Positions 9,489 to 16,841 of a stretch of DNA of 64,000 nucleotides are shown here, one piece after another (positions within the stretch are counted from its first letter, which is position 1; every line of letters starts with the position of its first letter). A program made the position numbers and the translations under genes. Source of the stretch: Lentilactobacillus sunkii DSM 19904 (GTDB lineage Bacteria; Bacillota; Bacilli; Lactobacillales; Lactobacillaceae); NCBI RefSeq assembly GCF_001435575.1, contig NZ_AZEA01000007.1, positions 30,686 to 94,685 on the forward strand, in the 5' to 3' direction. The notes beneath the pieces are model-generated. The model was not told where the DNA came from. It did not search any database and saw only the letters and a program-made list of their open reading frames with translations.

Positions 9489-9806
9489 CTATCCACATTT
9501 TGGCTGTGGATAACTCTGTGGACAATCCACAAGGTTCTGTCATCCACTGGTAGAATAACGTTAAATAGTTATCCCCCGAAAACGTAAAGTTATCCACAGA
9601 AATTGTGGATAACTTTTTTTGGACTAAAAAAGGGGTTTGTTCGTCGCCGTAAAGACTGATATAATGGGGTTTGCGGTGGGAGATTGCGAACACATGTTGT
9701 CCACAGTTTTGTGGATAACATTTTTGCCTCTTGACAATTTTTTAAAAAATGCGGGTGGTCAAAAAAACAGTTATGTGCATAAACCTGTGGATAACTCTGT
9801 GGACAA
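9489..9806. other. Cluster of DnaA boxes upstream of rlmH
   Basis: Five perfect DnaA 9-mers: TTATCCACA at 9590-9598 (+), and its complement at 9505-9513, 9604-9612, 9710-9718 and 9786-9794. One-mismatch copies lie at 9489-9497, 9517-9525, 9697-9705 and 9798-9806. A 22-bp unit holding one perfect and one variant box 12 nt apart is repeated exactly at 9504-9525 and 9785-9806. An AT-rich stretch (9731-9750) sits inside the cluster. No gene fits here, and 9275-9488 shows nothing recognisable. No dnaA or dnaN lies in the window, so this is either an outlying part of the origin or a DnaA-titration site. Confidence 0.8.
9586..9620 (+). terminator. Terminator-like hairpin built from two DnaA boxes
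   Basis: AAAGTTATCCACA (9586-9598) and TGTGGATAACTTT (9604-9616) form a perfect 13-bp stem with a 5-nt loop, followed by a T run to 9620. The arms are two opposed consensus DnaA boxes, so the site could be a terminator, a DnaA-binding palindrome or both. Confidence 0.5.
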
Positions 9807-9865
9807 CTTGTTCATAAGCCCCGATTTTTACACAGGATCATTGAATATTTGGAGGAAGCTACATA

Positions 9866-10345
9866 TTGAATATTAAATTAGTCGTTGTTGGGAAACTCAA
9901 AGAAAAGTATTTTAAGCAGGGGATTGCGGAATATGCAAAGCGGTTATCGCGTTTTTGCAAGTTTCAAATTGTGGAAGTTCCCGATGAAAAGGCGCCTGAG
10001 TCACTTAGTCAAGCTGAAATGGATGAGGTGATGGATAAAGAGGGTGCGCGAATATTAGACAAAATAAAGGACCGTGAGTACGTTTATGCACTCGCGATCC
10101 TTGGTAAGGAGCGGTCTTCGGAAGAGTTTGCGAAGGAGATTTCCAACCTGACCACCTACGGTCATTCCGATATCACGTTTGTTATTGGTGGGTCGTTAGG
10201 GTTATCGAAACACGTTCTCGATCGCGCAGATACCCAGATTTCATTTGGCCGATTCACATTACCCCATCAATTGATGCGGTTAGTGCTGTCTGAACAGATT
10301 TATCGGGCCTTTATGATTAATGAGGGTAGCCCGTATCATAAGTAG
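9866..10345 (+). CDS. rlmH: RlmH, 23S rRNA (pseudouridine1915-N3) methyltransferase
   Basis: 159-aa SPOUT-class methyltransferase that methylates pseudouridine 1915 in helix 69 of 23S rRNA using SAM. TTG start with GGAGGA 9 nt upstream. The family signature is complete: [12 protein letters not shown] at the N-terminus, [14 protein letters not shown] at the SAM site, and the C-terminal [13 protein letters not shown] and SPYHK, where the last residues contact SAM. Length is standard. In staphylococci the 3' end of this gene is the SCC integration site; no attachment repeats are evident here. It lies directly after the DnaA-box cluster. Confidence 0.97.
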   Translation: MNIKLVVVGKLKEKYFKQGIAEYAKRLSRFCKFQIVEVPDEKAPESLSQAEMDEVMDKEGARILDKIKDREYVYALAILGKERSSEEFAKEISNLTTYGHSDITFVIGGSLGLSKHVLDRADTQISFGRFTLPHQLMRLVLSEQIYRAFMINEGSPYHK

Positions 10346-10380
10346 AAGAACTGGGCAGCCTTTAAATATAAGATAAATAA

Positions 10381-10412
10381 CGGGTGACAACGCTGATATT
10401 GCGCCGTTACCC
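10381..10412 (+). terminator. Possible rlmH terminator hairpin
   Basis: GGGTGACAACGC and GCGCCGTTACCC (about 10383-10410) form a 12-bp stem with two mismatches and a short loop, 40 nt after rlmH. The following T content is weak, so this is a tentative call. Confidence 0.35.
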
Positions 10413-10468
10413 CTTACTTTGTTCATTGGAAAAATTTGGTTTAAGAAAAATGTTTACTCTAAGTAATA

Positions 10469-10774
10469 TTAATTTTTCAACAACTTCCCTTTACTCAAAA
10501 AGCGATTATTCAAGAACCAATAATGCTTCGGATCGCCAAGCAATGCGGTATACGGAACAGGGGTGCCGCCGTCTTCGATGATTTTTTCATCCAGATACGC
10601 CTTAAGAATCCAAGGTTCTTCCAAGCGGGTTGGATTCAAATCCAAGATATCTTGAACGTGTTCCGGTGTGGTATCCAAATCTTCAGCAACCTGTTGGATT
10701 GGGATGCCGGCCAGCTTGAAGTTGGCGTTGATTTGCTGTTTCGTGTCGATTTCTTGTTGTGGTGTTAATGACAT
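10469..10774 (-). CDS. DUF2316 family protein
   Basis: 101-aa small cytoplasmic protein matching the DUF2316 pattern: an N-terminal helical part that looks like a helix-turn-helix (IPIQQVAEDLDTTPEHVQDIL) and then PWILKAYLDEKIIEDGG and PVPYTALLGD. Function unknown. It begins 4 nt after the MarR-type gene at 10779-11201 on the same strand with an AAGGAG ribosome site, so the two are almost certainly co-transcribed. This pairing suggests an auxiliary role in the same stress or detoxification response. The YWFLN..F ending is intact. Confidence 0.8.
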   Translation of the reverse strand: MSLTPQQEIDTKQQINANFKLAGIPIQQVAEDLDTTPEHVQDILDLNPTRLEEPWILKAYLDEKIIEDGGTPVPYTALLGDPKHYWFLNNRFLSKGKLLKN

Positions 10775-10778
10775 ATGC

Positions 10779-11201
10779 TTACTCCTTTTTAACTAAATGC
10801 TGATAGATTTTGTCTAATGATTTGCGAACTTGATCAGGGGCAGATAATGCCTCATCCACTCGGCTATCCATAATGTCGAATGCGTGGTTGACGTTTTTCA
10901 CGGTTTTTTGTCCCTGTGGGGTGAGTGAAATGTGTTTTTCCCGATCGTTATCTGGGCTTAGACGTTTTTCAATGAGCTGTCGACTTTCCAGAACTTTCAA
11001 TAAATTGGAAACACTGGCGGCACTGCGACCTAATATTGTTGCGATTGCCCGTTGATTGGTTCCCGAATGATCGCCAATGAAGCGTAAAGTGTGAGCTTGG
11101 TCCGAATTCAGATTAAGTTCATGCAGCTGTTGGTTGATCATGGATTCTTCCAGCTTGGCAATTTGGTGAATAATCGATGATACTGAATTTCGATCTTTCA
11201 A
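10779..11201 (-). CDS. MarR-family transcriptional regulator
   Basis: 140-aa winged-helix regulator: N-terminal dimerisation helices, HTH (NQRAIATILGRSAASVSNLLKVLESRQLIEKRLSPDNDREKHISLTPQG region, about residues 53-105) and C-terminal dimer helices. TTG start with GAGGAGG 7 nt upstream. It is divergent from the DUF4352 gene. The shared upstream DNA contains AGTTG-N6-CAACT (11242-11257), nested in a looser outer repeat (TATAGTTTAA...TTTAAAACTATA), a typical MarR operator layout, so autorepression is likely. Ligand unknown. Confidence 0.9.
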   Translation of the reverse strand: MKDRNSVSSIIHQIAKLEESMINQQLHELNLNSDQAHTLRFIGDHSGTNQRAIATILGRSAASVSNLLKVLESRQLIEKRLSPDNDREKHISLTPQGQKTVKNVNHAFDIMDSRVDEALSAPDQVRKSLDKIYQHLVKKE

Positions 11202-11224
11202 GACATAACCTCCTCACTTAGATT

Positions 11225-11275
11225 TATAGTTTAACACTGATAGTTGTAAATGCAACTGTTATGTTTAAAACTATA
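11225..11275. promoter_or_regulatory. Nested inverted repeats, probable MarR operator
   Basis: Inner palindrome AGTTG TAAATG CAACT (11242-11257) lies within an imperfect outer repeat (11225-11234 with 11264-11275), between the divergent MarR-type and DUF4352 genes. Confidence 0.5.
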
Positions 11276-11383
11276 GTAAGAACTCAAACTTCAAAATAGA
11301 CTGGGTGATAATTTATTGTTTATACTAATGACCACTATTAATAGCGAATGATTATCATTACAAATATTTTGGAGGTAAGGTGT

Positions 11384-11959
11384 ATGAACAACAATAGTCA
11401 AAGACCAAGAAGGTCATGGTACAAGAAATGGTGGGTATGGGTGTTGATCGTATTTGGATTAATGATTGCCGGTGGGGCACTTTTGGGTGGCGAAGGTGAT
11501 TCTGCCGATAATAAATCGGACACAAGTGCTGCCACAAAGAGCGGTTCATCAAGTGACAGCAAGTTAAAAGATAATTACCATGTTGGTTCGGTTGCCAATC
11601 ATAAAGGCTATAAGTTCAAGGTCAATAAAGTAACCTATTATGATGGAAGTGATTTTGACAAGCCTAAAAAAGGCAATCGGTATGTGATCTGCAATGTCAC
11701 GATTAAGAATGATACCGATAAGAAACAGTCATACAACCCAATGGACTTTCAGTTGAACGCGAATGGAAATTCAACAAATATGATGGAAATACTGACTAAG
11801 GAGAATTATTCACAGAACACTTTAGATAGTGGTGATCTTGATCCTGGTGCCAGCGTTACCGGGAACTTGATTGGTCAGGCAAATAAAAATGCTAATTTGA
11901 AGCTCGAATATCAGCCATCTGTTTGGAATGACGAAACCGTCAAAGTGTCTCTTTATTAA
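11384..11959 (+). CDS. DUF4352 domain membrane-anchored protein
   Basis: 191-aa protein: basic N-terminus (SQRPRRSWYKKWW), one TM helix (about residues 14-31), a Ser/Asp/Lys-rich linker (about 35-60) and an extracellular DUF4352 immunoglobulin-like beta domain (about 62-191), recognisable by YKFKVNKVTY, NRYVICNVTIKN and the LDPGASVTGNL turn. ATG at 11384 has GGAGG 8 nt upstream; an in-frame ATG at 11348 has no ribosome site. Such proteins are often exported in Gram-positives, with no defined role. No lipobox is present, so it is anchored by the helix. Confidence 0.85.
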   Translation: MNNNSQRPRRSWYKKWWVWVLIVFGLMIAGGALLGGEGDSADNKSDTSAATKSGSSSDSKLKDNYHVGSVANHKGYKFKVNKVTYYDGSDFDKPKKGNRYVICNVTIKNDTDKKQSYNPMDFQLNANGNSTNMMEILTKENYSQNTLDSGDLDPGASVTGNLIGQANKNANLKLEYQPSVWNDETVKVSLY

Positions 11960-12008
11960 TCAAAGCCCTTTGTTTAACAAATGATCAAAGATTCGTATAC
12001 AATAATGG

Positions 12009-12022
12009 TGTAAGCGTTTTAT
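12009..12022. promoter_or_regulatory. Candidate cre site upstream of SDR gene
   Basis: TGTAAGCGTTTTAT fits the catabolite-responsive element TGWAARCGYWWWCW with one mismatch (A for C), 22 nt before the dehydrogenase start, where CcpA would block transcription. Confidence 0.4.
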
Positions 12023-12043
12023 ATATAAAAGGGAGGCTTTTTC

Positions 12044-12811
12044 ATGACAGATCGTTTAAAAGATAAAGTAGCCATTATCACCGGTGCCGGATCAGGTATG
12101 GGTGCTGCAATGGCTAAGCTATTTACGGCTGAAGGTGCAAGTGTTGTCGCCGCTGATTTGAACAAAGATGGTGTTGATCAAGTTGTTTCAGACATCACCG
12201 ATAACGGCGGCAAGGCTGTCGCAATTAAGACCGATGTTTCGAATGAAGAAGATATCAAGGCAATGTTCAAGTTGGCCAAAGATCAGTTTGGCAAGCTGGA
12301 TATTGTTGTTAATAATGCTGGTATCATGGACAACATGGCAGCCATTGGCAGCTTAACCGATGACATGTGGAAGAAAGTATTTGCCGTTAATACCGACAGT
12401 GTCATGTATTCAACCCGTGAAGCGGTCAAAGAATTCCTGCCAAAGAAGCAAGGCGTTATTTTAAACATTGCTTCCGTTGGTGGAACAAATGGCGGCCGTG
12501 CCGGCGTTGCCTATACGGCTTCTAAGCACGCCGTTGTCGGAATTACCAAGAATACCGCCTACATGTATCAAAAGGAAGGCATTCGTGTAAACGCGATTGC
12601 TCCAGGTGGCATCAAGACCAACATTGCTCAATCAATGGGTAAAAACGTTGATAAATTTGGCTTTGAGCGTCAATCTCAAGGCATGGGTACATCACCTGAA
12701 CCTGGAACTGCTGAAGAAATCGCAAACACAGCTTTGTTCTTGGTTTCCGATGAAGCTCGTTATGTAAGTGGCGCTGTATTACCAGTTGATGGTTCATGGA
12801 CGGCATACTAA
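12044..12811 (+). CDS. Short-chain dehydrogenase/reductase (classical SDR)
   Basis: 255-aa classical SDR oxidoreductase. NAD(P) motif TGAGSGMG near residue 15, ADLN acidic patch after beta2 favouring NAD(H), NNAG motif, catalytic Ser (NIASVGG), Tyr-x-x-x-Lys (YTASK) and a C-terminal VSGAVLPVDGSWTAY typical of the 3-oxoacyl-ACP/glucose/2,3-butanediol-type SDR group. Substrate cannot be assigned. GGGAGG precedes the ATG. A candidate cre lies upstream and a UUCG-loop terminator downstream, so it is a single-gene unit. Its own clade differs from the KduD-like SDRs at 40382 and 45268. Confidence 0.88.
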   Translation: MTDRLKDKVAIITGAGSGMGAAMAKLFTAEGASVVAADLNKDGVDQVVSDITDNGGKAVAIKTDVSNEEDIKAMFKLAKDQFGKLDIVVNNAGIMDNMAAIGSLTDDMWKKVFAVNTDSVMYSTREAVKEFLPKKQGVILNIASVGGTNGGRAGVAYTASKHAVVGITKNTAYMYQKEGIRVNAIAPGGIKTNIAQSMGKNVDKFGFERQSQGMGTSPEPGTAEEIANTALFLVSDEARYVSGAVLPVDGSWTAY

Positions 12812-12828
12812 AATCGTTGATTTAACTG

Positions 12829-12868
12829 AATATTGTTTGAAAACCGTGGAGTTCGCTCTGCGGTTTTT
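12829..12868 (+). terminator. UUCG-tetraloop terminator, repeat copy 1
   Basis: AAAACCGTGGAG and CTCTGCGGTTTT (12840-12867) pair around a TTCG loop, followed by T's. The 40 bp from 12829 to 12868 recur without change at 14423-14462, on the other side of the DUF3644 locus. Confidence 0.85.
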
Positions 12869-12984
12869 ATTAATTTGAGTCACTTTTCAATTCGATATTT
12901 GTATGTGCAAAAGATGGCTTGAGAATTGATGAGTCCTTGAGCTGATTGACGGAATATCGCAATAATAAATTTGCCAAATATATT

Positions 12985-13040
12985 ATCTGTTTTGGCGGGC
13001 TGCCATTTGTTAACAGATTTGGACGAATATCAAAACAGAT
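12985..13040. repeat. 10-bp inverted repeat
   Basis: ATCTGTTTTG (12985-12994) and CAAAACAGAT (13031-13040) are perfect complements 36 nt apart, just upstream of the promoter for the candidate RNA. This could be an operator or part of a larger structure; 12869-12984 shows nothing else. Confidence 0.4.
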
Positions 13041-13069
13041 GGATATTTCTACAATCTTGTGTTTTTAAG

Positions 13070-13099
13070 TTGACTCTGAAGGTGAATTTCAGATAGAAT
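13070..13099 (+). promoter_or_regulatory. Sigma-70 promoter of candidate structured RNA
   Basis: TTGACT (13070-13075), an 18-nt spacer and TAGAAT (13094-13099). A start 7 nt downstream falls at the first base of the RNA's outer stem (13106-13107). No coding frame with a ribosome site follows, which supports an RNA gene. Confidence 0.65.
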
Positions 13100-13105
13100 G
13101 ACTGT

Positions 13106-13200
13106 AAGATAACTTGAGAAGGAGTAACGCTGGGTTCCCGAATGGGAGTAGGCTTTTTAGCTTAGAATTCCTATGCGCCTGGGGTTATCTTTATTTTTTT
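13106..13200 (+). ncRNA. Candidate structured RNA convergent with the DUF3644 HEPN gene
   Basis: About 90 nt that fold by eye into a closed multi-branch structure. P1 is AAGATAAC (13106-13113) with GTTATCTT (13184-13191). P2 is AGGAGT (13120-13125) with ATTCCT (13167-13172). P3 is TTCCC-GAAT-GGGAG (13135-13148). P4 is TAGGCT-TTTT-AGCTTA (13149-13164). A T-rich end follows P1, and a good promoter lies just upstream, so a discrete transcript is plausible. Its 3' end meets the stop codon of the minus-strand DUF3644 gene. HEPN toxins of the AbiF type are known to be neutralised by adjacent small RNAs, so an RNA antitoxin is the favoured reading. A terminator for the DUF3644 gene is the simple alternative. 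Confidence 0.5.
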
Positions 13201-14219
13201 GGCTTTTTTAACTCATTTTTTAAGATGTTAACAATATCGTGAGGATTGTCCATTATTTCCTTTTCGATCAAATTAATTCCCTTTTGAGAATAGGTATACT
13301 GGTTATTGTTTCCAAGGACATGTTTGTAGGCATAATCAATTTCTGCTTTGATACCGTAGAACTTTATGAACAAATCTAAATCGCTTTTGTTAAAAGTAAT
13401 GCGATTTTTATGATCATTCGTAACACGAAAATCTATTTTCTTTCTTGATATCCATTTATTTACTTGGTTTACAACTTCGCTATAAGTGAAAGGATGAGTA
13501 TTTTTCGGATCCTGAAGCTTGTTAATAATGGCCGCTTTAGTTTCGCTGTCTTTTGCAATAGAGACAATAAAATCAGCATTTTTCTTATTCTTGGTAATGT
13601 AAATATTATGGTTAAGAGGAATTCCAAATCCAGTACTACCATTATTAATTGTTTCCTCATTTAGGTCCATTTGGTCCCTTAATAGTTGTTCCGCAATCGT
13701 GGCTGGATACTTTTTCTTAATAGTACCGGAATCAAGTGGGTCAATATTAACTGAGAGTGAGAGAAAATGTTGATCAAATCGTTCAGTAATATCAATATTG
13801 AAAAAGTCGTTAAGTTTATTTACATAGTTAATGATGCAGGCTTGAAATAATGGAGCGTACATCTGCTCATATTCCTCTGTTACGAAATGAACTGAGGTGT
13901 TTCGAAGAGAAATGATTCTTTCAAGATTTCTTCTCAAAGGTTCTTTTTTATCCGTAAATACTTTTTTTAAACATTCAGAGAGTGAATATGTTTGGCTCCG
14001 TTGCGTTTTGGCATTTGAATAAAAAATTACATCTAAACGATTTGCTGTTTTTACCAATTTCGCTTTAAGAAGAAGCTCCCATGCATTACAGATATAAAAG
14101 CTAAAACCCTCTACCCGATACTTGACGGTAGGACGGTTGTACAATTCCAGTCCAAGCGTGAAGGCTTCCATGCTTTTTTCGAGCATGGTCGATAGGGTTT
14201 GATTGTCTTTTGCATTCAA
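13191..14219 (-). CDS. DUF3644-type HEPN protein, probable RNase toxin/abortive infection
   Basis: 342-aa protein. The N-terminal half carries the DUF3644 signature (EAFTLGLELYNRPTVKYRVEG, FYICNAWELLLKAKLV) and an R-x4-H HEPN motif, R106-NTSV-H111, inside a helix (SLRNTSVHF), which is the catalytic pair of HEPN RNases. The C-terminal part (about 225-330) is rich in Lys, Asn and Tyr, perhaps for RNA binding. TTG start with GAGGA about 8 nt upstream, and TATAAT-like sequence farther up. Lower GC than neighbouring metabolic genes suggests transfer. It is a lone gene facing a candidate structured RNA and lies between two identical 40-bp terminators. Activity is inferred from the motif only. Confidence 0.8.
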   Translation of the reverse strand: MNAKDNQTLSTMLEKSMEAFTLGLELYNRPTVKYRVEGFSFYICNAWELLLKAKLVKTANRLDVIFYSNAKTQRSQTYSLSECLKKVFTDKKEPLRRNLERIISLRNTSVHFVTEEYEQMYAPLFQACIINYVNKLNDFFNIDITERFDQHFLSLSVNIDPLDSGTIKKKYPATIAEQLLRDQMDLNEETINNGSTGFGIPLNHNIYITKNKKNADFIVSIAKDSETKAAIINKLQDPKNTHPFTYSEVVNQVNKWISRKKIDFRVTNDHKNRITFNKSDLDLFIKFYGIKAEIDYAYKHVLGNNNQYTYSQKGINLIEKEIMDNPHDIVNILKNELKKPKK

Positions 14220-14422
14220 TGTATGTTCCTCATGGCGTTTATTATTTTTTAGATTGATGATTTAAATTATACATTATTTCTGTAAAAACCACTTGGAATT
14301 GTTATTTCTCTCAAAAAAACTCCATGTATTTTCCCTTAATTCATTAGTACCAGGAATTGTTTATATCAAGAATATTAATATAACTCGTATTTAGGATGGC
14401 ATCTGGCAATCGCTTATTTGCA

Positions 14423-14464
14423 AATATTGTTTGAAAACCGTGGAGTTCGCTCTGCGGTTTTTTT
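14423..14464 (+). terminator. UUCG-tetraloop terminator, repeat copy 2
   Basis: Exact second copy (14423-14462) of the 40-bp terminator at 12829-12868, with a slightly longer T run. No plus-strand gene lies directly upstream, so it appears stranded by an insertion or duplication. The rest of 14220-14523 is AT-rich with the promoter region of the DUF3644 gene on the minus strand and nothing else recognised. Confidence 0.8.
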
Positions 14465-14523
14465 GCTATGAAGTCCACTCCAGGGTATATCCTTAATTTA
14501 TTGAATGTTAGAAAGAGGTTATT

Positions 14524-15009
14524 ATGAAAAAAACACTTGTCATTTATTTTTCGCTATCAGGAACCACCAAAGCTGCAGCTGAATCTATTCAGGAGAACAC
14601 CAATGCTGATATTGTTAGGATTGAACCTGTAGAACCATATCCGGAAGGTTACAGTAATTATTCAAAAGTTGGGATGCAGCAGATGGAAGCTCACGCGGAT
14701 GTGCCAATGAAAACAAAGATTCCCGATCTCAATCAATACGATTTGATCTTTATCGGTTATCCAACATGGGGTGGACAGGTGCCACGGATTTTTAACAGCT
14801 TATTCGCAGAAAATGATTTTTCTGGAAAACGGGTGTTACCATTTTCCACGTCTGTTTCAACGCCATTTGAGGATACTTTGCCGTCATTTAAAGAAGCTGC
14901 AGGAGGTGGTGTCAAGATTGTTGGTGGATTTAGGTACCGGGATGAGGCGCAGGTTCAAAGGTTACTAAAGGATAACAAATCAAGTAGTTCATTTCTCGGA
15001 CTAGAATAA
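14524..15009 (+). CDS. Flavodoxin-like protein
   Basis: 161-aa flavodoxin-fold protein. The FMN phosphate loop FSLSGTTK is at residues 9-16, with the GYPTWGGQVPRIF segment and PFSTSVSTPFEDT matching the second and third FMN-contact loops of the long-known lactobacillar flavodoxin/NAD(P)H-reductase-like group. Likely a cytoplasmic FMN electron carrier or quinone/nitro reductase partner. AGAAAGAGG precedes the ATG. A terminator closes the unit. It differs from classical flavodoxins in its short acidic content, and the partner is unknown. Confidence 0.88.
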   Translation: MKKTLVIYFSLSGTTKAAAESIQENTNADIVRIEPVEPYPEGYSNYSKVGMQQMEAHADVPMKTKIPDLNQYDLIFIGYPTWGGQVPRIFNSLFAENDFSGKRVLPFSTSVSTPFEDTLPSFKEAAGGGVKIVGGFRYRDEAQVQRLLKDNKSSSSFLGLE

Positions 15010-15020
15010 TAGTATAACTG

Positions 15021-15046
15021 AGACCATATAAATGTATGGTCTTTTT
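15021..15046 (+). terminator. Terminator of flavodoxin gene
   Basis: AGACCATA (15021-15028) pairs with TATGGTCT (15035-15042), then TTTT. Confidence 0.85.
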
Positions 15047-15052
15047 ATATGC

Positions 15053-15129
15053 TTACATAGCTATGTAACATATGAATATTAATTCATTATACTGGTGAAT
15101 ATTGACATAAAAACAAAAAAGTTTATAAT
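15053..15129 (+). promoter_or_regulatory. Palindromic operator candidate and promoter of the peptide operon
   Basis: TTACATAGCTATGTAA (15053-15068) is a perfect 16-bp palindrome. Farther down are TTGACA (15102-15107), a 16-nt spacer and TATAAT (15124-15129), a near-consensus promoter for the oppA-type gene at 15169. The regulator is not in the neighbourhood. Confidence 0.6.
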
Positions 15130-15168
15130 TGGAATAATTAAAATTTAATGAGGAAATGAGGGAAATTT

Positions 15169-16821
15169 ATGGGTATTTCTAATATTAAGCGATCATTACT
15201 ATCTTTTGGGGTCTTGGGAATGGCGGTTTTACTGGTAGGATGTGGTTCAAAAAGTTCTAACCAAAATTCAAAAAAACTAGCATCAGACCAAAAGATTAGT
15301 TTATCTACAACTGCTGAAATTACAAGTTTGGATTTATCAAAGATTTACGACAAGACTTCGTTTATTCAAATTGATGAAACGTTTGAAGGCTTATATCGAT
15401 ATGATGCTAACGGAAATGTTGAACCGGCACTAGCAACAAAGACTAAAATTTCTAAAGACGGCAAAACATATACGATCAATATTCATCATAATGCCAAGTG
15501 GAGCAATGGCGACCCTGTGACAGCAAGTGACTTTGTTTATTCGTGGCAACGAGCTGTTAACCCGAAAACAGCAAGTCAATATACTTACCTCTTTGACAAT
15601 GTAAAGAATGCAGATGCAATCGTTAATGGCAAGCTTTCACCTAGCAAACTTGGCGTTAAGGCAACTGGAAAATATCAATTGCAAGTTCAACTGAATAAGC
15701 CAACAACCTATTTCAAAATGGTGATGGCGCGTGAAACACTCTACCCACTTGATAAAAAGGTTGTTGAAAAGTACGGGAAAAATTACGGAACGTCAGCAAA
15801 GTTTACAGTTTATAATGGTCCCTTCAAGAATGTTGGGTGGACTGGTACCAATGACTCGTGGAAACTTGTTAAGAATAATGATTATTGGGATAAGAAGGCC
15901 GTTAAATTATCTCAAATTAATTACACTGTTGCTAAGTCACCAAGTACTGCCTACAACTTATTTCAATCGGGGAAACTTGATTTAATCAGTTTGGTTGGTG
16001 AGCAAGCGAAGCAACTAGGAAAGAGCAAGGATGCTGTTAAACGACCATTAGCTGCAACAGAATATATGCAGTACAACCAGCGAAAAGGTGTATTTAAGAA
16101 TCGGAATTTACGATTAGCATTTTCACTAGCTTTGAATCGTAGCCAATTAATTAATAAAGTCATGCAAAATGGATCTATTGTTTCAAAAGGATTTGTACCT
16201 GCTGACTTTGCTAAGAATCCTAAAACAGGTGAAGACTTTGCTAAGGAGGCTTATGTTCCAGGAACAGTTGATCATGATACTGCAAAGGCAAAGGAATATT
16301 ACAAAAAGGCTTTGTCTCAATTAGGCAAAAAGAGTCTAACTGTCAAACTTCTCTCAGCTGATGACGATCAAACTAAGGACGTTATTGAGTTCATTCAAAG
16401 TGAACTCCAAGAAACATTACCAGGACTTAAGATTGAATCGAACAGTATTCCGTTTGCCTCAATGCTTGCACGAGCATCTTCTGGGAACTTTGATGTTAAC
16501 TTTACAGGATGGTCTGCAGACTTTGCCGATCCGATTTCATTCCTGTCTCAATTTACATCAGACAATCCTGAAAATAATGGAAAGTGGAGTAATAAGGAAT
16601 TTGATCAAGCGATTGAAGACTCAAACAATAAGGATGCCAATAATGCGACTAAGAGATGGCAAGATCTAATTAATGCTGAAAAGATTTTAGCAACTGATCA
16701 AGGAATTACACCGATTTACCAAGCTAACGGAATTGACCTGGTAAACCCTAAGCTAAAAGGTGTTGTATACGATAGAATCAATGGACATTATGATTATAGA
16801 ACAGCTTATTTAACAAAATAA
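15169..16821 (+). CDS. OppA-like peptide-binding lipoprotein
   Basis: 550-aa extracellular solute-binding protein of SBP family 5, which binds oligopeptides and delivers them to an Opp-type ABC permease. Signal peptide with lipobox LVGC, lipid anchor at Cys25. Family hallmarks: YDKTSFIQIDETFEGLYRYD, WSNGDPVTASDFVYSWQRA and the C-terminal YQANGIDLVNP. GAGG ribosome site before ATG. The permease and ATPase genes are not adjacent, so it must dock on a permease encoded elsewhere. It is followed by two peptidase-type genes with short gaps (20 and 18 nt), giving a peptide uptake-and-processing operon. Confidence 0.93.
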   Translation: MGISNIKRSLLSFGVLGMAVLLVGCGSKSSNQNSKKLASDQKISLSTTAEITSLDLSKIYDKTSFIQIDETFEGLYRYDANGNVEPALATKTKISKDGKTYTINIHHNAKWSNGDPVTASDFVYSWQRAVNPKTASQYTYLFDNVKNADAIVNGKLSPSKLGVKATGKYQLQVQLNKPTTYFKMVMARETLYPLDKKVVEKYGKNYGTSAKFTVYNGPFKNVGWTGTNDSWKLVKNNDYWDKKAVKLSQINYTVAKSPSTAYNLFQSGKLDLISLVGEQAKQLGKSKDAVKRPLAATEYMQYNQRKGVFKNRNLRLAFSLALNRSQLINKVMQNGSIVSKGFVPADFAKNPKTGEDFAKEAYVPGTVDHDTAKAKEYYKKALSQLGKKSLTVKLLSADDDQTKDVIEFIQSELQETLPGLKIESNSIPFASMLARASSGNFDVNFTGWSADFADPISFLSQFTSDNPENNGKWSNKEFDQAIEDSNNKDANNATKRWQDLINAEKILATDQGITPIYQANGIDLVNPKLKGVVYDRINGHYDYRTAYLTK

Positions 16822-16841
16822 TTTGAAAAAGAGGTAATATT

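Noticed and set aside
9451..9876. Coding frames across the DnaA-box region on both strands
   Set aside because: They consist of repeated box sequence, have no ribosome sites and overlap on both strands; not genes.
9866..10345. SCC-like attachment site at the end of rlmH
   Set aside because: No direct repeats or recombinase gene near the rlmH 3' end.
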